NCBI GenBank assembly: GCA_041675885.1
Contig: JBAYSY010000055.1
Coordinates: forward strand, 1-17,496
Source: JBAYSY01 sp041675885
Lineage (GTDB): Bacteria; Pseudomonadota; Alphaproteobacteria; Rhodobacterales; Rhodobacteraceae
Length of the DNA: 17,496 bases
Direction: 5' to 3'
Below, piece after piece: positions 1-6,328 of this stretch. The position numbers and the translations under genes are program-made. Each line of letters opens with the position of its first letter. Position 1 is the stretch's first letter. The notes below the pieces were generated by a model. That model was given only the letters and a program-made list of their open reading frames with translations. It made no database searches and was not told the DNA's origin.

Positions 1-59
1 GAGGGTCGATCCGGGTGCACCAGCATGGGGCCAACGGCCCGAAAAAGGGGGGCGATCCG

Positions 60-105
60 CCCTCGGGCAAAACGATCCCCCGGATCGTTTTGTTTTCCCT
101 CGGGC
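60..105. repeat. Palindromic insert between transposase halves
   Basis: A near-perfect hairpin, AAAACGATCC (69-78), loop CCC, GGATCGTTTT (82-91), extended by the C68-G92 pair, is flanked by direct repeats CCCTCGGGC at 60-68 and 97-105. It lies exactly where the two transposase halves normally join. In the -1 frame it adds about 15 codons (62-106) without a stop, giving QNDPPDRF in the middle. I recall similar GATC-GATCGTTTT palindromes scattered in Rhodobacterales genomes, but this could not be checked. The structure is seen directly; calling it a mobile palindromic mini-element is inference. Confidence 0.6.
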
Positions 106-106
106 C

Positions 107-535
107 ATGGGTCGCTCGCGCGGCGGGCTGACCACGAAAATTCATGCGCTGGTGGATGCGGCGGGCCGGCCGATCATGCTGAAGCTGACCGCCGGACAGG
201 CCCATGACGGCCGGTCGGCGGTGGACATGCTGGCCAGCGTGGGGCCGGGCCAGGCGCTGCTGGCGGATCGCGGCTATGACGCCGATTATCTGCGCCAACC
301 TCTGGCGGCACGGGGTGTGGTGGCCAACATCAAGCCGATGCCCAACCGCAAGCGGATACCGGCTTTCGACCGGATGCTCTATCGAAAGCGCAACCTCGTT
401 GAGAGGCTCTTCAACAAGATCAAGTACTTCCGAGCAGTCGCCACCCGATACGACAAGACCGACGACAACTTCCTCGCATCCGTCCAACTCGCAGCTATCC
501 GGGTCTGCATGCGTGGATATGAGGCGGTGACCTAG
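107..535 (+). CDS. IS5-family transposase, C-terminal half (OrfB-like)
   Basis: The product is the C-terminal half of a DDE transposase that cuts and pastes its own element. It starts with MGRSRGGLTTKIHALVDA, has LLADRGYDADYLR around residues 50-62 (this D is the probable second catalytic acidic residue) and RNLVERLFNKIKYFR around residues 94-108, the DDE E-containing 'Y-(2)-R-(3)-E-(6)-K' region. The ATG at 107 may not be a real start: the family normally makes a fused OrfAB protein through a -1 frameshift. In the -1 frame the reading continues without a stop from the A5G6 run at 42-52 through a palindromic insert to this ATG. The first catalytic Asp would lie upstream and is not visible. 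Family call is firm; integrity of the full gene is unknown. Confidence 0.7.
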   Translation: MGRSRGGLTTKIHALVDAAGRPIMLKLTAGQAHDGRSAVDMLASVGPGQALLADRGYDADYLRQPLAARGVVANIKPMPNRKRIPAFDRMLYRKRNLVERLFNKIKYFRAVATRYDKTDDNFLASVQLAAIRVCMRGYEAVT

Positions 536-661
536 ACCGATGCGGCGACCGCCGCAGGGTAGCAATCTGTCCTCCACCTCCCGTTCCTTCCGCGGATGCC
601 GGGCGGAATCGCCCACCTTGCGTTGGGCGACCGGGAAGTCGGGTGCCACCGAAGTCCGGCC

Positions 662-1327
662 CTAGGAAATCGGCTCCAATCGACACCCCTTCAGTTCGGG
701 GCGAATTGCGGGAACCTCGACAAGCTCGTCCGTCACATCGAGACAATGCGCGACCTCGCGCATGCGTTCGACAACGTCCCGGAAGTACGTCGGCCTGTCT
801 GCCGGGTCGGGCGGGAAATAGAGACGGGCGATGAGGCTGATGCGGTCATCGGGTGCATAGCGCGCAAAGATGGTGCAAACTAGGATGCGTTCAACATCAC
901 GCTGGCGACCGCAACGCACGTGGAAGCCCGCGCCGGGATCGGTCGGCACATAGGTAAGACCCCGTGGAATCGTGACCGGCAGGCCGTAAATCCGATAGCC
1001 GGGCAGATCGAACTGCGGTGGCAAGCGATCAGGGCCGAGGCGAATGTCACGTGTGGACGGGGCTCTCGCGACAATGGCGGCCGCGGACATGCCTGTTTCC
1101 TCGATCTGCACCATTGCATCCCGCAGGACGGGATCGGTGCCCAGGATGGCCTCGATCCAGGCAATCCGGCGCAGTGTAATGAAAGGCCTTTGGGACTCCA
1201 GCGTGTCGGGTCGTTCGCCGATCCAGAAGGTCCGCGTGGACAGTTCCACCGTCTGCGCGGCGAGCGGCGGCGCAAGCAAAGTGACGCAGGCGCAAAGACA
1301 GAGCAGGTGCTTTCTCACTGTTCCCAT
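662..1327 (-). CDS. Secreted protein of unknown function
   Basis: The 221-residue product is not recognised. The ATG at 1327 gives a clear Sec signal peptide: basic MGTVRKH, a hydrophobic stretch LLCLCACVTLLAPPL and a probable cleavage after LAAQ around residue 25, so export to the periplasm is likely. A GTG seven codons upstream (1348) is possible but would place charged residues before the signal. The mature part contains repeated Pro/Arg/Asp-rich segments and four cysteines spread over the second half, but no motif that I can assign. It is preceded and followed by gene remnants, so no operon partner helps. Third codon positions are as GC-rich as in the neighbouring enzymes, which supports a real gene. 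Confidence 0.6.
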   Translation of the reverse strand: MGTVRKHLLCLCACVTLLAPPLAAQTVELSTRTFWIGERPDTLESQRPFITLRRIAWIEAILGTDPVLRDAMVQIEETGMSAAAIVARAPSTRDIRLGPDRLPPQFDLPGYRIYGLPVTIPRGLTYVPTDPGAGFHVRCGRQRDVERILVCTIFARYAPDDRISLIARLYFPPDPADRPTYFRDVVERMREVAHCLDVTDELVEVPAIRPELKGCRLEPIS

Positions 1328-1491
1328 CCTGATCGCCGCCTGATGCACAGCTTACTGCCTGCTTGCGCTCTGGTCGAGCCGATACCTTTCAGCCCGAAGG
1401 GGTGGGGCCCGTGGAGCAGTCTCCATGGCGCGTGGCGAAGCGCGTTTCCCGCCAGCGCCCGAGGACCGCCGAAAATTTCCGATAGCGCATC

Positions 1492-1657
1492 CTACCCCGC
1501 GCCGATGTCGTCCTTGGCCACCGCCACCGACTTCAGGATCGCAAAGCACTCGACCCCCTCGGCCAGTCCCAGCGTCTCGGCGGAACGGCGGGTGATGCGG
1601 GCGAGGATGCGTTCGCCCCCCCGCATGGAGCTGCACCAATGCGCCGCGACCCTCGCA
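1492..1657 (-). pseudogene. modC: Remnant of ModC C-terminal TOBE domain, frameshifted
   Basis: The last 48 codons before the TAG read RILARITRRSAETLGLAEG and then VECFAILKSVAVAKDDIG, which closely resembles the end of the molybdate-binding (TOBE/MOP) domain of ModC, the ATPase of molybdate ABC transporters. Just upstream the similarity continues as EGRGALVQLHAGG but in another frame. The switch falls on a run of seven C (plus strand, 1616-1622); six would keep one frame (HAGGER). No ATPase domain is found upstream: the region to 1800 has no recognisable modC sequence. I infer a 5'-deleted, frameshifted relic. A sequencing error in the homopolymer could explain the frameshift but not the missing ATPase. 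Confidence 0.6.
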
Positions 1658-1802
1658 CAATCTGCACCGGCTCGGACAGCAGCGGGCTGTGTCCGAAGCG
1701 GCTCTTTCAGAGGCATCCCGAAAATCACCGCGCCTGCAAGCCGACGAGGGACAGGGAGAGTATTCCACCCCGAGGCCTTGAGTGTATTCAAGCCAGCAAA
1801 CA

Positions 1803-2228
1803 TCATCTCCGCTCCCTCGACGAAGCGTCTCCCGAGGCCCGCCGTTCCAACCTCTCTCGCATCTCGTCTTCCACCAGCCCCGCAACCAGCGGGTGCATCC
1901 GCAACTCCCCGCCCTTCACCACCTGGCCGAAACTGGCCACGACCCGGCCGGTCGCCTTGCGATCCGGCGCGATCATGTCGAAGAGCCAGTTGATCTCGCC
2001 CGGGGTCCAGTCCTCGGGCTTCAGCCGGATCGGGAAGGTGCCGGCCTTGATCTGCTCGCGGCTCTCCACATCGACCTCTTCCGACACGCTGGCCCAGATC
2101 GTGAAGCCCGAGATGTCGATGGGCGCACCACACCCGGTCTTCGCCGGGGGCGCAATGGCGATCCGGTCGCGGATCAGCGGCTCCAGCGCCAGATGTTGCA
2201 GGTCGGCCAGGGGAACGGAAGTCGGCAT
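1803..2228 (-). CDS. HlyC-like toxin-activating lysine acyltransferase homologue, N-terminally short
   Basis: The 141-residue product matches the HlyC family, which acylates lysines of RTX toxins using acyl-ACP. Visible hallmarks are TIWASVSEEVD (residues 43-53, equivalent to the SWANLS strand of HlyC) and EDWTPGEINWLFDMIAP (72-88), which matches HlyC EDWTSGDRKWFIDWIAP and keeps the catalytic Asp (D84, HlyC Asp92). The N-terminal block with the catalytic His (HlyC His23, in SPLHR) should lie just before residue 3, but there is no His there and an in-frame TGA occurs five codons upstream of the ATG. No RTX toxin gene is next to it. It follows the CxxC protein gene by 39 bases on the same strand, so it may be the last gene of the acuR operon. 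It may be a pseudogene, or a divergent family using another base. Confidence 0.65.
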   Translation of the reverse strand: MPTSVPLADLQHLALEPLIRDRIAIAPPAKTGCGAPIDISGFTIWASVSEEVDVESREQIKAGTFPIRLKPEDWTPGEINWLFDMIAPDRKATGRVVASFGQVVKGGELRMHPLVAGLVEDEMRERLERRASGDASSRERR

Positions 2229-2267
2229 GGAAAGCCCCGGTCAAAGTCGGGTGCCGTTTCGGCGACC

Positions 2268-2843
2268 TCAGCGCCCCATGCCGTAGAACTCGTCGTTCGG
2301 GCGCATGCTGGTGACGTTGGCGAGGCGGTTCGACATGCCGAAGAAGGCGGAGATCGCGGCGATGTCCCAGGCGTCGTCCTCGGTGAAGCCGTGCGACGTC
2401 AGGATTTCCAGATCGTCCTCGCCCACCTCATGGGCCCGTTGCGAGACCTTCACCGCGAAGTCGATCATCGCCTTCTGCCGGGCGGTGATGTCGGCCTTGC
2501 GGTGGTTGACGGCCACCTGGTCGGCGATCAGCGGGTTCCTGGCGCGGATGCGCAGGATCGCGCCATGCGCCACGACGCAATACTGGCACTGGTTCAGGCC
2601 CGAGGTCGCCACCACGATCATCTCGCGCTCGGCCTTGGTCAGGTTGCCCGGCCTGTCCATCAGCGCGTCGTGATAGGCGAAGAAGGCCCGGAATTCGTCG
2701 GGGCGATGCGCCAGCGTCAGGAAGACGTTGGGGATGAAACCGGATTTCTCCTGCACCGCCAGGATGCGGGTGCGGATATCCTCGGGCATGTCCTCGATGG
2801 CCGGGACGGGAAACCGGCTGACGGCGGGTTGTTCGGTGCTCAT
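2268..2843 (-). CDS. AhpD/carboxymuconolactone decarboxylase-family peroxidase-related protein
   Basis: The 191-residue product belongs to the peroxidase-related branch of the AhpD/CMD superfamily, small helical proteins with a redox-active cysteine pair. The motif QCQYCVVAHG (residues 85-94) supplies C86, C89 and H93 (CxxCxxxH). The opening RFPVPAIEDMPEDIRTRI and the closing SMRPNDEFYGMGR are usual for this branch. The ATG at 2843 follows an AAGG-type ribosome site and lies 17 bases after the acuI stop, so co-transcription with acuI is very likely. The substrate is unknown; context suggests protection against, or repair of, damage by reactive acrylate-type electrophiles, but this is inference. 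Confidence 0.85.
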   Translation of the reverse strand: MSTEQPAVSRFPVPAIEDMPEDIRTRILAVQEKSGFIPNVFLTLAHRPDEFRAFFAYHDALMDRPGNLTKAEREMIVVATSGLNQCQYCVVAHGAILRIRARNPLIADQVAVNHRKADITARQKAMIDFAVKVSQRAHEVGEDDLEILTSHGFTEDDAWDIAAISAFFGMSNRLANVTSMRPNDEFYGMGR

Positions 2844-2860
2844 GGGATGCCTTTCCAGAC

Positions 2861-3847
2861 TCAGAGATCGTTGATCGGAACGATGACGCGGCCGCGGACC
2901 TTGCCCGCGATCAGTTGTTCGGAAACGTCGATGGCGTCCGCCATCGCGATGGGTTTTGTCATGGCGTCCAGCAGGGCCGGGTCGAGATCCCGGCCGAGGC
3001 GCCGCCACGCCTCGCGCCGCTCTCCGGCCGGGCACATCACGCTGTCGATCCCCGCCAGCGTCACGCCGCGCAGGATGAAGGGCGCCACCGTGGCCGGGAA
3101 GGCCATGCCCCCGGCAAGACCGCAGGCCGCCACGACACCGCGGTACTTCATCGAGGCGCAGACATTGGCCAGCACATGCCCGCCCGCCACGTCCACCGCC
3201 CCCGCCCATTGCTCGCGGCCCAGCGGCTTGCCCGGCGCGTCGAACCCGGACCGGGACAGGATACGTTTCGCGCCGAGCTTGCCGAGGTAATCCGCTTCCT
3301 CGGGGCGGCCGGTCACCGCCGCCACCTCGTAACCCAGCTTCGCCAGCACCGCGACCGCGACGCTGCCCACGCCCCCGGCGGCGCCGGTGACCAGCACCTC
3401 GCCGCTTTCGGGCGTGACGCCGTGGCGTTCCAGCGCCATCACGCAGAGCATCGCGGTATAGCCGGCGGTGCCGATGCTCATGGCCTGCGCGAAGGTGAAG
3501 GCGGGTTCCAGCGGGATCAGCCAGTCGGCCTTGACCCGGGCAAGCTCGGCCAGTCCGCCCCAATGGGTCTCGCCCACGCCCCAGCCGTTCAGCACCACCT
3601 TGTCGCCGGGCCGGAAGGCGGGGTTGCCGGAATGCTCGACCACGCCGGCGAAGTCGATCCCCGGCACCATCGGAAAGCGCCGCACCACCGGCCCCTTGCC
3701 GGTAATCGCCAGCGCGTCCTTGTAGTTCAGCGTCGAGCAGGCGATGCGCACCGTGACGTCGCCTTCGGGCAGTTGCTCCTCGTCCAGTTCGGACATGCCG
3801 ACCCGCTGTCCGTTTTCGTCCTTTTCGATCAGAAGTGCCTTGAACAC
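2861..3847 (-). CDS. acuI: Acrylyl-CoA reductase (NADPH), AcuI/YhdH family
   Basis: The enzyme reduces toxic acryloyl-CoA to propionyl-CoA with NADPH in the cytosol. At 328 residues it has the normal AcuI length. Seen in order: N-terminal GroES-like domain opening MFKALLIEKDENG, the NYKDALAITGKG motif (41-52), VPGIDFAGVV (61-70), and the Rossmann motif VLVTGAAGGVGSVAVAVL (151-168). It lacks the zinc-binding cysteines of alcohol dehydrogenases, as expected. The start is GTG at 3847, overlapping the end of acuR by 19 bases, with an AAGGGGG ribosome site inside acuR. The acuR-acuI order is the same as in Rhodobacter sphaeroides, where the pair handles acrylate from DMSP cleavage; here the third gene is an AhpD-like protein and not dddL. 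Confidence 0.92.
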   Translation of the reverse strand: MFKALLIEKDENGQRVGMSELDEEQLPEGDVTVRIACSTLNYKDALAITGKGPVVRRFPMVPGIDFAGVVEHSGNPAFRPGDKVVLNGWGVGETHWGGLAELARVKADWLIPLEPAFTFAQAMSIGTAGYTAMLCVMALERHGVTPESGEVLVTGAAGGVGSVAVAVLAKLGYEVAAVTGRPEEADYLGKLGAKRILSRSGFDAPGKPLGREQWAGAVDVAGGHVLANVCASMKYRGVVAACGLAGGMAFPATVAPFILRGVTLAGIDSVMCPAGERREAWRRLGRDLDPALLDAMTKPIAMADAIDVSEQLIAGKVRGRVIVPINDL

Positions 3848-4509
3848 GATGGTTGCCCCCTTTCGGAACCGGATTGCAGCAGGGCCATGAAGCCCCCGGT
3901 GAATTCATCGAGCGGGGCCGGGCCGCGCTCCAGCTTGGCGCGCAGCACCGCGCCCTCCCAGCCGATCCAGAAGAACCGGGCCAGCCGGTCGCAGTCGGCG
4001 CCCGGCCCGATCTGCCCGGCCGCCTGCGCCGCCCGCAGGCAGCGCGCGGTGCGCGCCTCCCAGTCGCGAAACACCGCCGTCAGCCGAACGCGGTAGGATT
4101 CGGGCAGGACGCCCATCTCCTGCCCGAGGTTGCCGACCAGGCAGCCCCGCCGATAGCCGAACCGCGCCATCCCCGCCTTCGCATCGGCGAAGAAATTGCC
4201 GAGGCGTTCCAGCGGCGGATGGGTCTCGTCCCCGAACCAGCGGTCCAGCTTGCGGGCGAAGTACCCGGCATAGGCGTCGATCAGTTCGAGGCCGAAGGCC
4301 CCCTTGCTGTCGAAATAGTGGTAGAAAGACCCCTTGGGCACGCCCGCAGCGGACAGGATCTCATCGACGCTGACGGCACTGAACCCCTTCTCCGTCAGAA
4401 CCGCCACCCCCGCGCGGACAAGCAGCATCCGCGGCGCGTCGGGACGGCTCTGGTCCTTGCGCGGACGGCCGCGTTTGCGGGGGGCTGCCGGGTTCTCCGA
4501 ATCTCTCAT
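3829..4509 (-). CDS. acuR: TetR-family repressor AcuR
   Basis: The 226-residue product is a TetR regulator: basic tail RKRGRPRKDQ (11-20), then a helix-turn-helix with VSVDEILSAAGVPKGSFYHYF (46-66). The ligand domain GNLGQEMG and WEARTARCL segments are those of the AcuR/YxaF-like branch. In Rhodobacter sphaeroides AcuR represses its own operon and is released by acrylate. Gene order (acuR overlapping acuI) supports the same role here. The ATG at 4509 is followed directly by the basic tail and preceded by an AT-richer region that holds the presumed promoter and operator. The assignment to AcuR and not to a generic TetR rests mainly on the neighbouring acuI. Confidence 0.85.
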   Translation of the reverse strand: MRDSENPAAPRKRGRPRKDQSRPDAPRMLLVRAGVAVLTEKGFSAVSVDEILSAAGVPKGSFYHYFDSKGAFGLELIDAYAGYFARKLDRWFGDETHPPLERLGNFFADAKAGMARFGYRRGCLVGNLGQEMGVLPESYRVRLTAVFRDWEARTARCLRAAQAAGQIGPGADCDRLARFFWIGWEGAVLRAKLERGPAPLDEFTGGFMALLQSGSERGQPSCSRHF

Positions 4510-4580
4510 GGGGATTTGTTAGACTGGGCTCTTCGCAAAATCAACAATTACTAGACCGATCACCTCAATAAATACTTTGC
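4510..4580 (-). promoter_or_regulatory. Probable acuR operon promoter and operator region
   Basis: This stretch is clearly richer in A/T than the surroundings. On the minus strand it carries two direct copies of (A/G)GTCTA, in CGGTCTAGTAATTG and CAGTCTAACAAATC, whose centres are about 31 bases (three helical turns) apart. The nearer copy lies about 15 bases from the acuR start. A TTGAGG (4569-4564) could serve as -35 element, but no convincing -10 follows at the right distance. I infer autoregulation by AcuR; the exact operator is not certain. Confidence 0.35.
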
Positions 4581-4905
4581 ACTCATGGCACAGGCGCGGC
4601 GCCTGGAAGGCTTTTCATTTTCAACACCCTACACACCGCTTGCCGCCATCAGTGCCGATACTGCCGCCCCTCCGCATCAGGCTGACGCCGGATCGAGGCA
4701 AGATGCATCCGCGCGGAGTCTGCCTCGCCTTCACGCATCTGCAACATAAACCCCTTGCTGTGCTATGTTTCCGCAAGCGCGGGAAGGCGACCGCTTCCGC
4801 ATGGATGTCTGGAACAGCTTTGCGGACCATCCCGCCCGTTGGCTCGAATCCGGCGGCAGGGAACCCGGCGCGAGAACGGTCCGGTCCCGGCCGGATCGCT
4901 TGTCC
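4581..4905. other. Gap without a recognisable gene
   Basis: This gap separates the acuR promoter from the end of the FAD oxidoreductase gene. Open frames exist on both strands but show no family motif and overlap the flanking gene. The only clear structure is the palindrome CAGGCGC-G-GCGCCTG at 4591-4605. No U-rich terminator was found after the FAD gene stop at 4906. Confidence 0.4.
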
Positions 4906-6252
4906 TCATTCGTCCCGGGCGCGCCATTCCTTCCAGCGCAGGAACAGGTTTGCGCCGATTTTCGCCAGAGGCGCGGGCGGCAGCTTCGGCGGACAGGGCT
5001 CGGCCGCGAAGTGGCGGGTGATGTCGCTCTCCAGCCCCATGGCCGTCTCGGCCGTCGCGATTCCGATCAATGTGCTGCGCGTGGTGCCGAGGCCGTTGTC
5101 GACGCAGGCCGCGTAGAGGCCGGGCTCCAGCCGTCCCGTTACCGACACGTTGTTGCGCGTCAGGCAAAGATGCCCCGACCAGACATATTCCATCCCGACA
5201 TCGGCAAGCTGCGGAAAACGGGCGTCGAACTTGCCGCGCATGATGCGCTGCGCCCGCTTGGTCTGGCCGGGCGTGACCTCCATCCCCGGCAGGAACTTCG
5301 CCATGGTGCGGGTGACGATGCGGTTGCCGCCCTGCGCGCTCGAGATGCGGCGCATGGTCGTACCCATCGGGTCGGAGGGCGTGACCCCCCAATATTCGGC
5401 CCCGCCGAGACGGCGTAGCGCATCCTGCGACAGTTCCTCCGTCATGCAGGCGAACAGGAAGACATGCATCAGCCGTCCGCGCGAAAAGCCGAAACTCTCC
5501 AGGTGGCCGTTATGGGCCATGATGACCTTTTGCGCCTCGATCTGGCCCGACGGGGTCTCGACCGACCAGCCTTGCGCAAGGCGCGTCAGGGCGACGACCG
5601 GACTGTTTTCGTAGATCGCCGCCTGCCGCGACAGGCCGTTCATGAGGCCGCGGATATAACCGGCGGGCTGAAGCATCACGGTGCCGGGTGTGAACAGGCC
5701 GGAATTGTAATGGCCCGATCCCGTCAGTTCCTTCATCGCCTTCCTGTCCAGCATCTCGCTGTGTTCGCTGAGCGTTTCGAGATGCCTGGCATAGGCGAGG
5801 TTCTGGGCATGGGCATGGTCGCTGACCGCGCCGTTGACCTTGCCGTCGCGGCGGAACCAGGCGGGAGGGATCGCGTATTCCTCGACCGCCTCGGCCGCGA
5901 AGGCGATCGCCTGCCGGTTCAGCATGGTGATTTCCAGATCCGCGCTCGAACTTTCGCCGGCATAGTCTTCCGATGTCAGCTCGTGCGGCAGGTCGATCAT
6001 GAAGCCCGAATTGCGCCCCTGCGAGCCTTGCGCGATCTGGCCCGCCTCGACAAGCGCGATCCGTGCCTGCGGTGCAAGCTGAAGCAGCCGCCGCGCCGCC
6101 GACAGGCCGGCGAAGCCGCCGCCGATGATGGCGAAATCGGCCCTCTCCCTTCCCTCCAGGACCGGGAAGAGGGGGCGCGGCCCAAGCAGCAGATCCCATG
6201 CCGGGGGACCGGAAAGTCTGGGCAGCCGACTCGCGCGGTAGGTATCAGGCAT
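4906..6252 (-). CDS. FAD-dependent amine/amino-acid oxidoreductase (PuuB/DadA-like)
   Basis: The 448-residue product is a DAO-fold flavoprotein that oxidises C-N bonds, as in gamma-glutamylputrescine oxidase or D-amino-acid dehydrogenase. It shows an N-terminal ADP-binding motif FAIIGGGFAGLSAARRL (40-56) ending at acidic E69, followed by QGSQGRNSGFM (75-85), the family's second FAD-contact loop. A C-terminal GLYAACVDNGLGTTRSTLIG segment closes the FAD site. The about 39 residues before the dinucleotide fold (LPRLSGPPAWDLLLG) resemble the extra N-terminus of the PuuB/OrdL branch. It is the last gene of the operon, 76 bases after the aldehyde dehydrogenase and separated from it by a hairpin. 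The pairing suggests an amine or imino-acid oxidation whose aldehyde product goes to the dehydrogenase. Substrate not determined. Confidence 0.85.
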   Translation of the reverse strand: MPDTYRASRLPRLSGPPAWDLLLGPRPLFPVLEGRERADFAIIGGGFAGLSAARRLLQLAPQARIALVEAGQIAQGSQGRNSGFMIDLPHELTSEDYAGESSSADLEITMLNRQAIAFAAEAVEEYAIPPAWFRRDGKVNGAVSDHAHAQNLAYARHLETLSEHSEMLDRKAMKELTGSGHYNSGLFTPGTVMLQPAGYIRGLMNGLSRQAAIYENSPVVALTRLAQGWSVETPSGQIEAQKVIMAHNGHLESFGFSRGRLMHVFLFACMTEELSQDALRRLGGAEYWGVTPSDPMGTTMRRISSAQGGNRIVTRTMAKFLPGMEVTPGQTKRAQRIMRGKFDARFPQLADVGMEYVWSGHLCLTRNNVSVTGRLEPGLYAACVDNGLGTTRSTLIGIATAETAMGLESDITRHFAAEPCPPKLPPAPLAKIGANLFLRWKEWRARDE

Positions 6253-6289
6253 CGGGGTTCTCGACAGAAAGAGGGGACCGTTTCCGGCC

Positions 6290-6319
6290 CGGGCGCGGCC
6301 GATGCGCCGGCCGCGCCCG
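6290..6319 (-). promoter_or_regulatory. Intergenic hairpin after aldehyde dehydrogenase gene
   Basis: A perfect 12-base-pair stem, CGGGCGCGGCCG (6290-6301) against CGGCCGCGCCCG (6308-6319), with a 6-base loop, begins ten bases beyond the aldehyde dehydrogenase stop. No T run follows on the minus strand, so it is not a classical intrinsic terminator. It may limit read-through or protect the upstream mRNA from exonucleases. Confidence 0.6.
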
Positions 6320-6328
6320 CAACGTCGC

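Larger units (their letters stand above)
1..535 (+). mobile_element. IS5-family insertion sequence, 3' part
   Basis: This is the downstream part of an IS5-family (IS427-like) element; the beginning lies outside the window. In frame 3 (from base 3) the sequence reads RVHQHGANGPKKGG, a typical end of the first half of such transposases, and from base 107 another frame reads MGRSRGGLTTKIHALVDA, the typical start of the second half. The two halves are in a -1 relation across an A5G6 run (42-52), which fits the programmed frameshifting known in this family. No terminal inverted repeat could be identified after the stop codon, so the right boundary is placed at the end of the gene. Whether the element is still active cannot be judged. 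Confidence 0.75.

Noticed and set aside
1680..1800. Possible further modC or other gene sequence (frame with MFAGLNTLKASG)
   Set aside because: No motif of ModC or another family could be recognised upstream of the TOBE part, so the remnant was not extended.
4837..4870. T-arm-like sequence GTTGG-CTCGAAT-CCGGC hinting at a tRNA
   Set aside because: A stem-loop of the right shape exists, but no matching acceptor strand (would need CCCTGCC upstream), D-arm or anticodon arm can be folded in the preceding bases.
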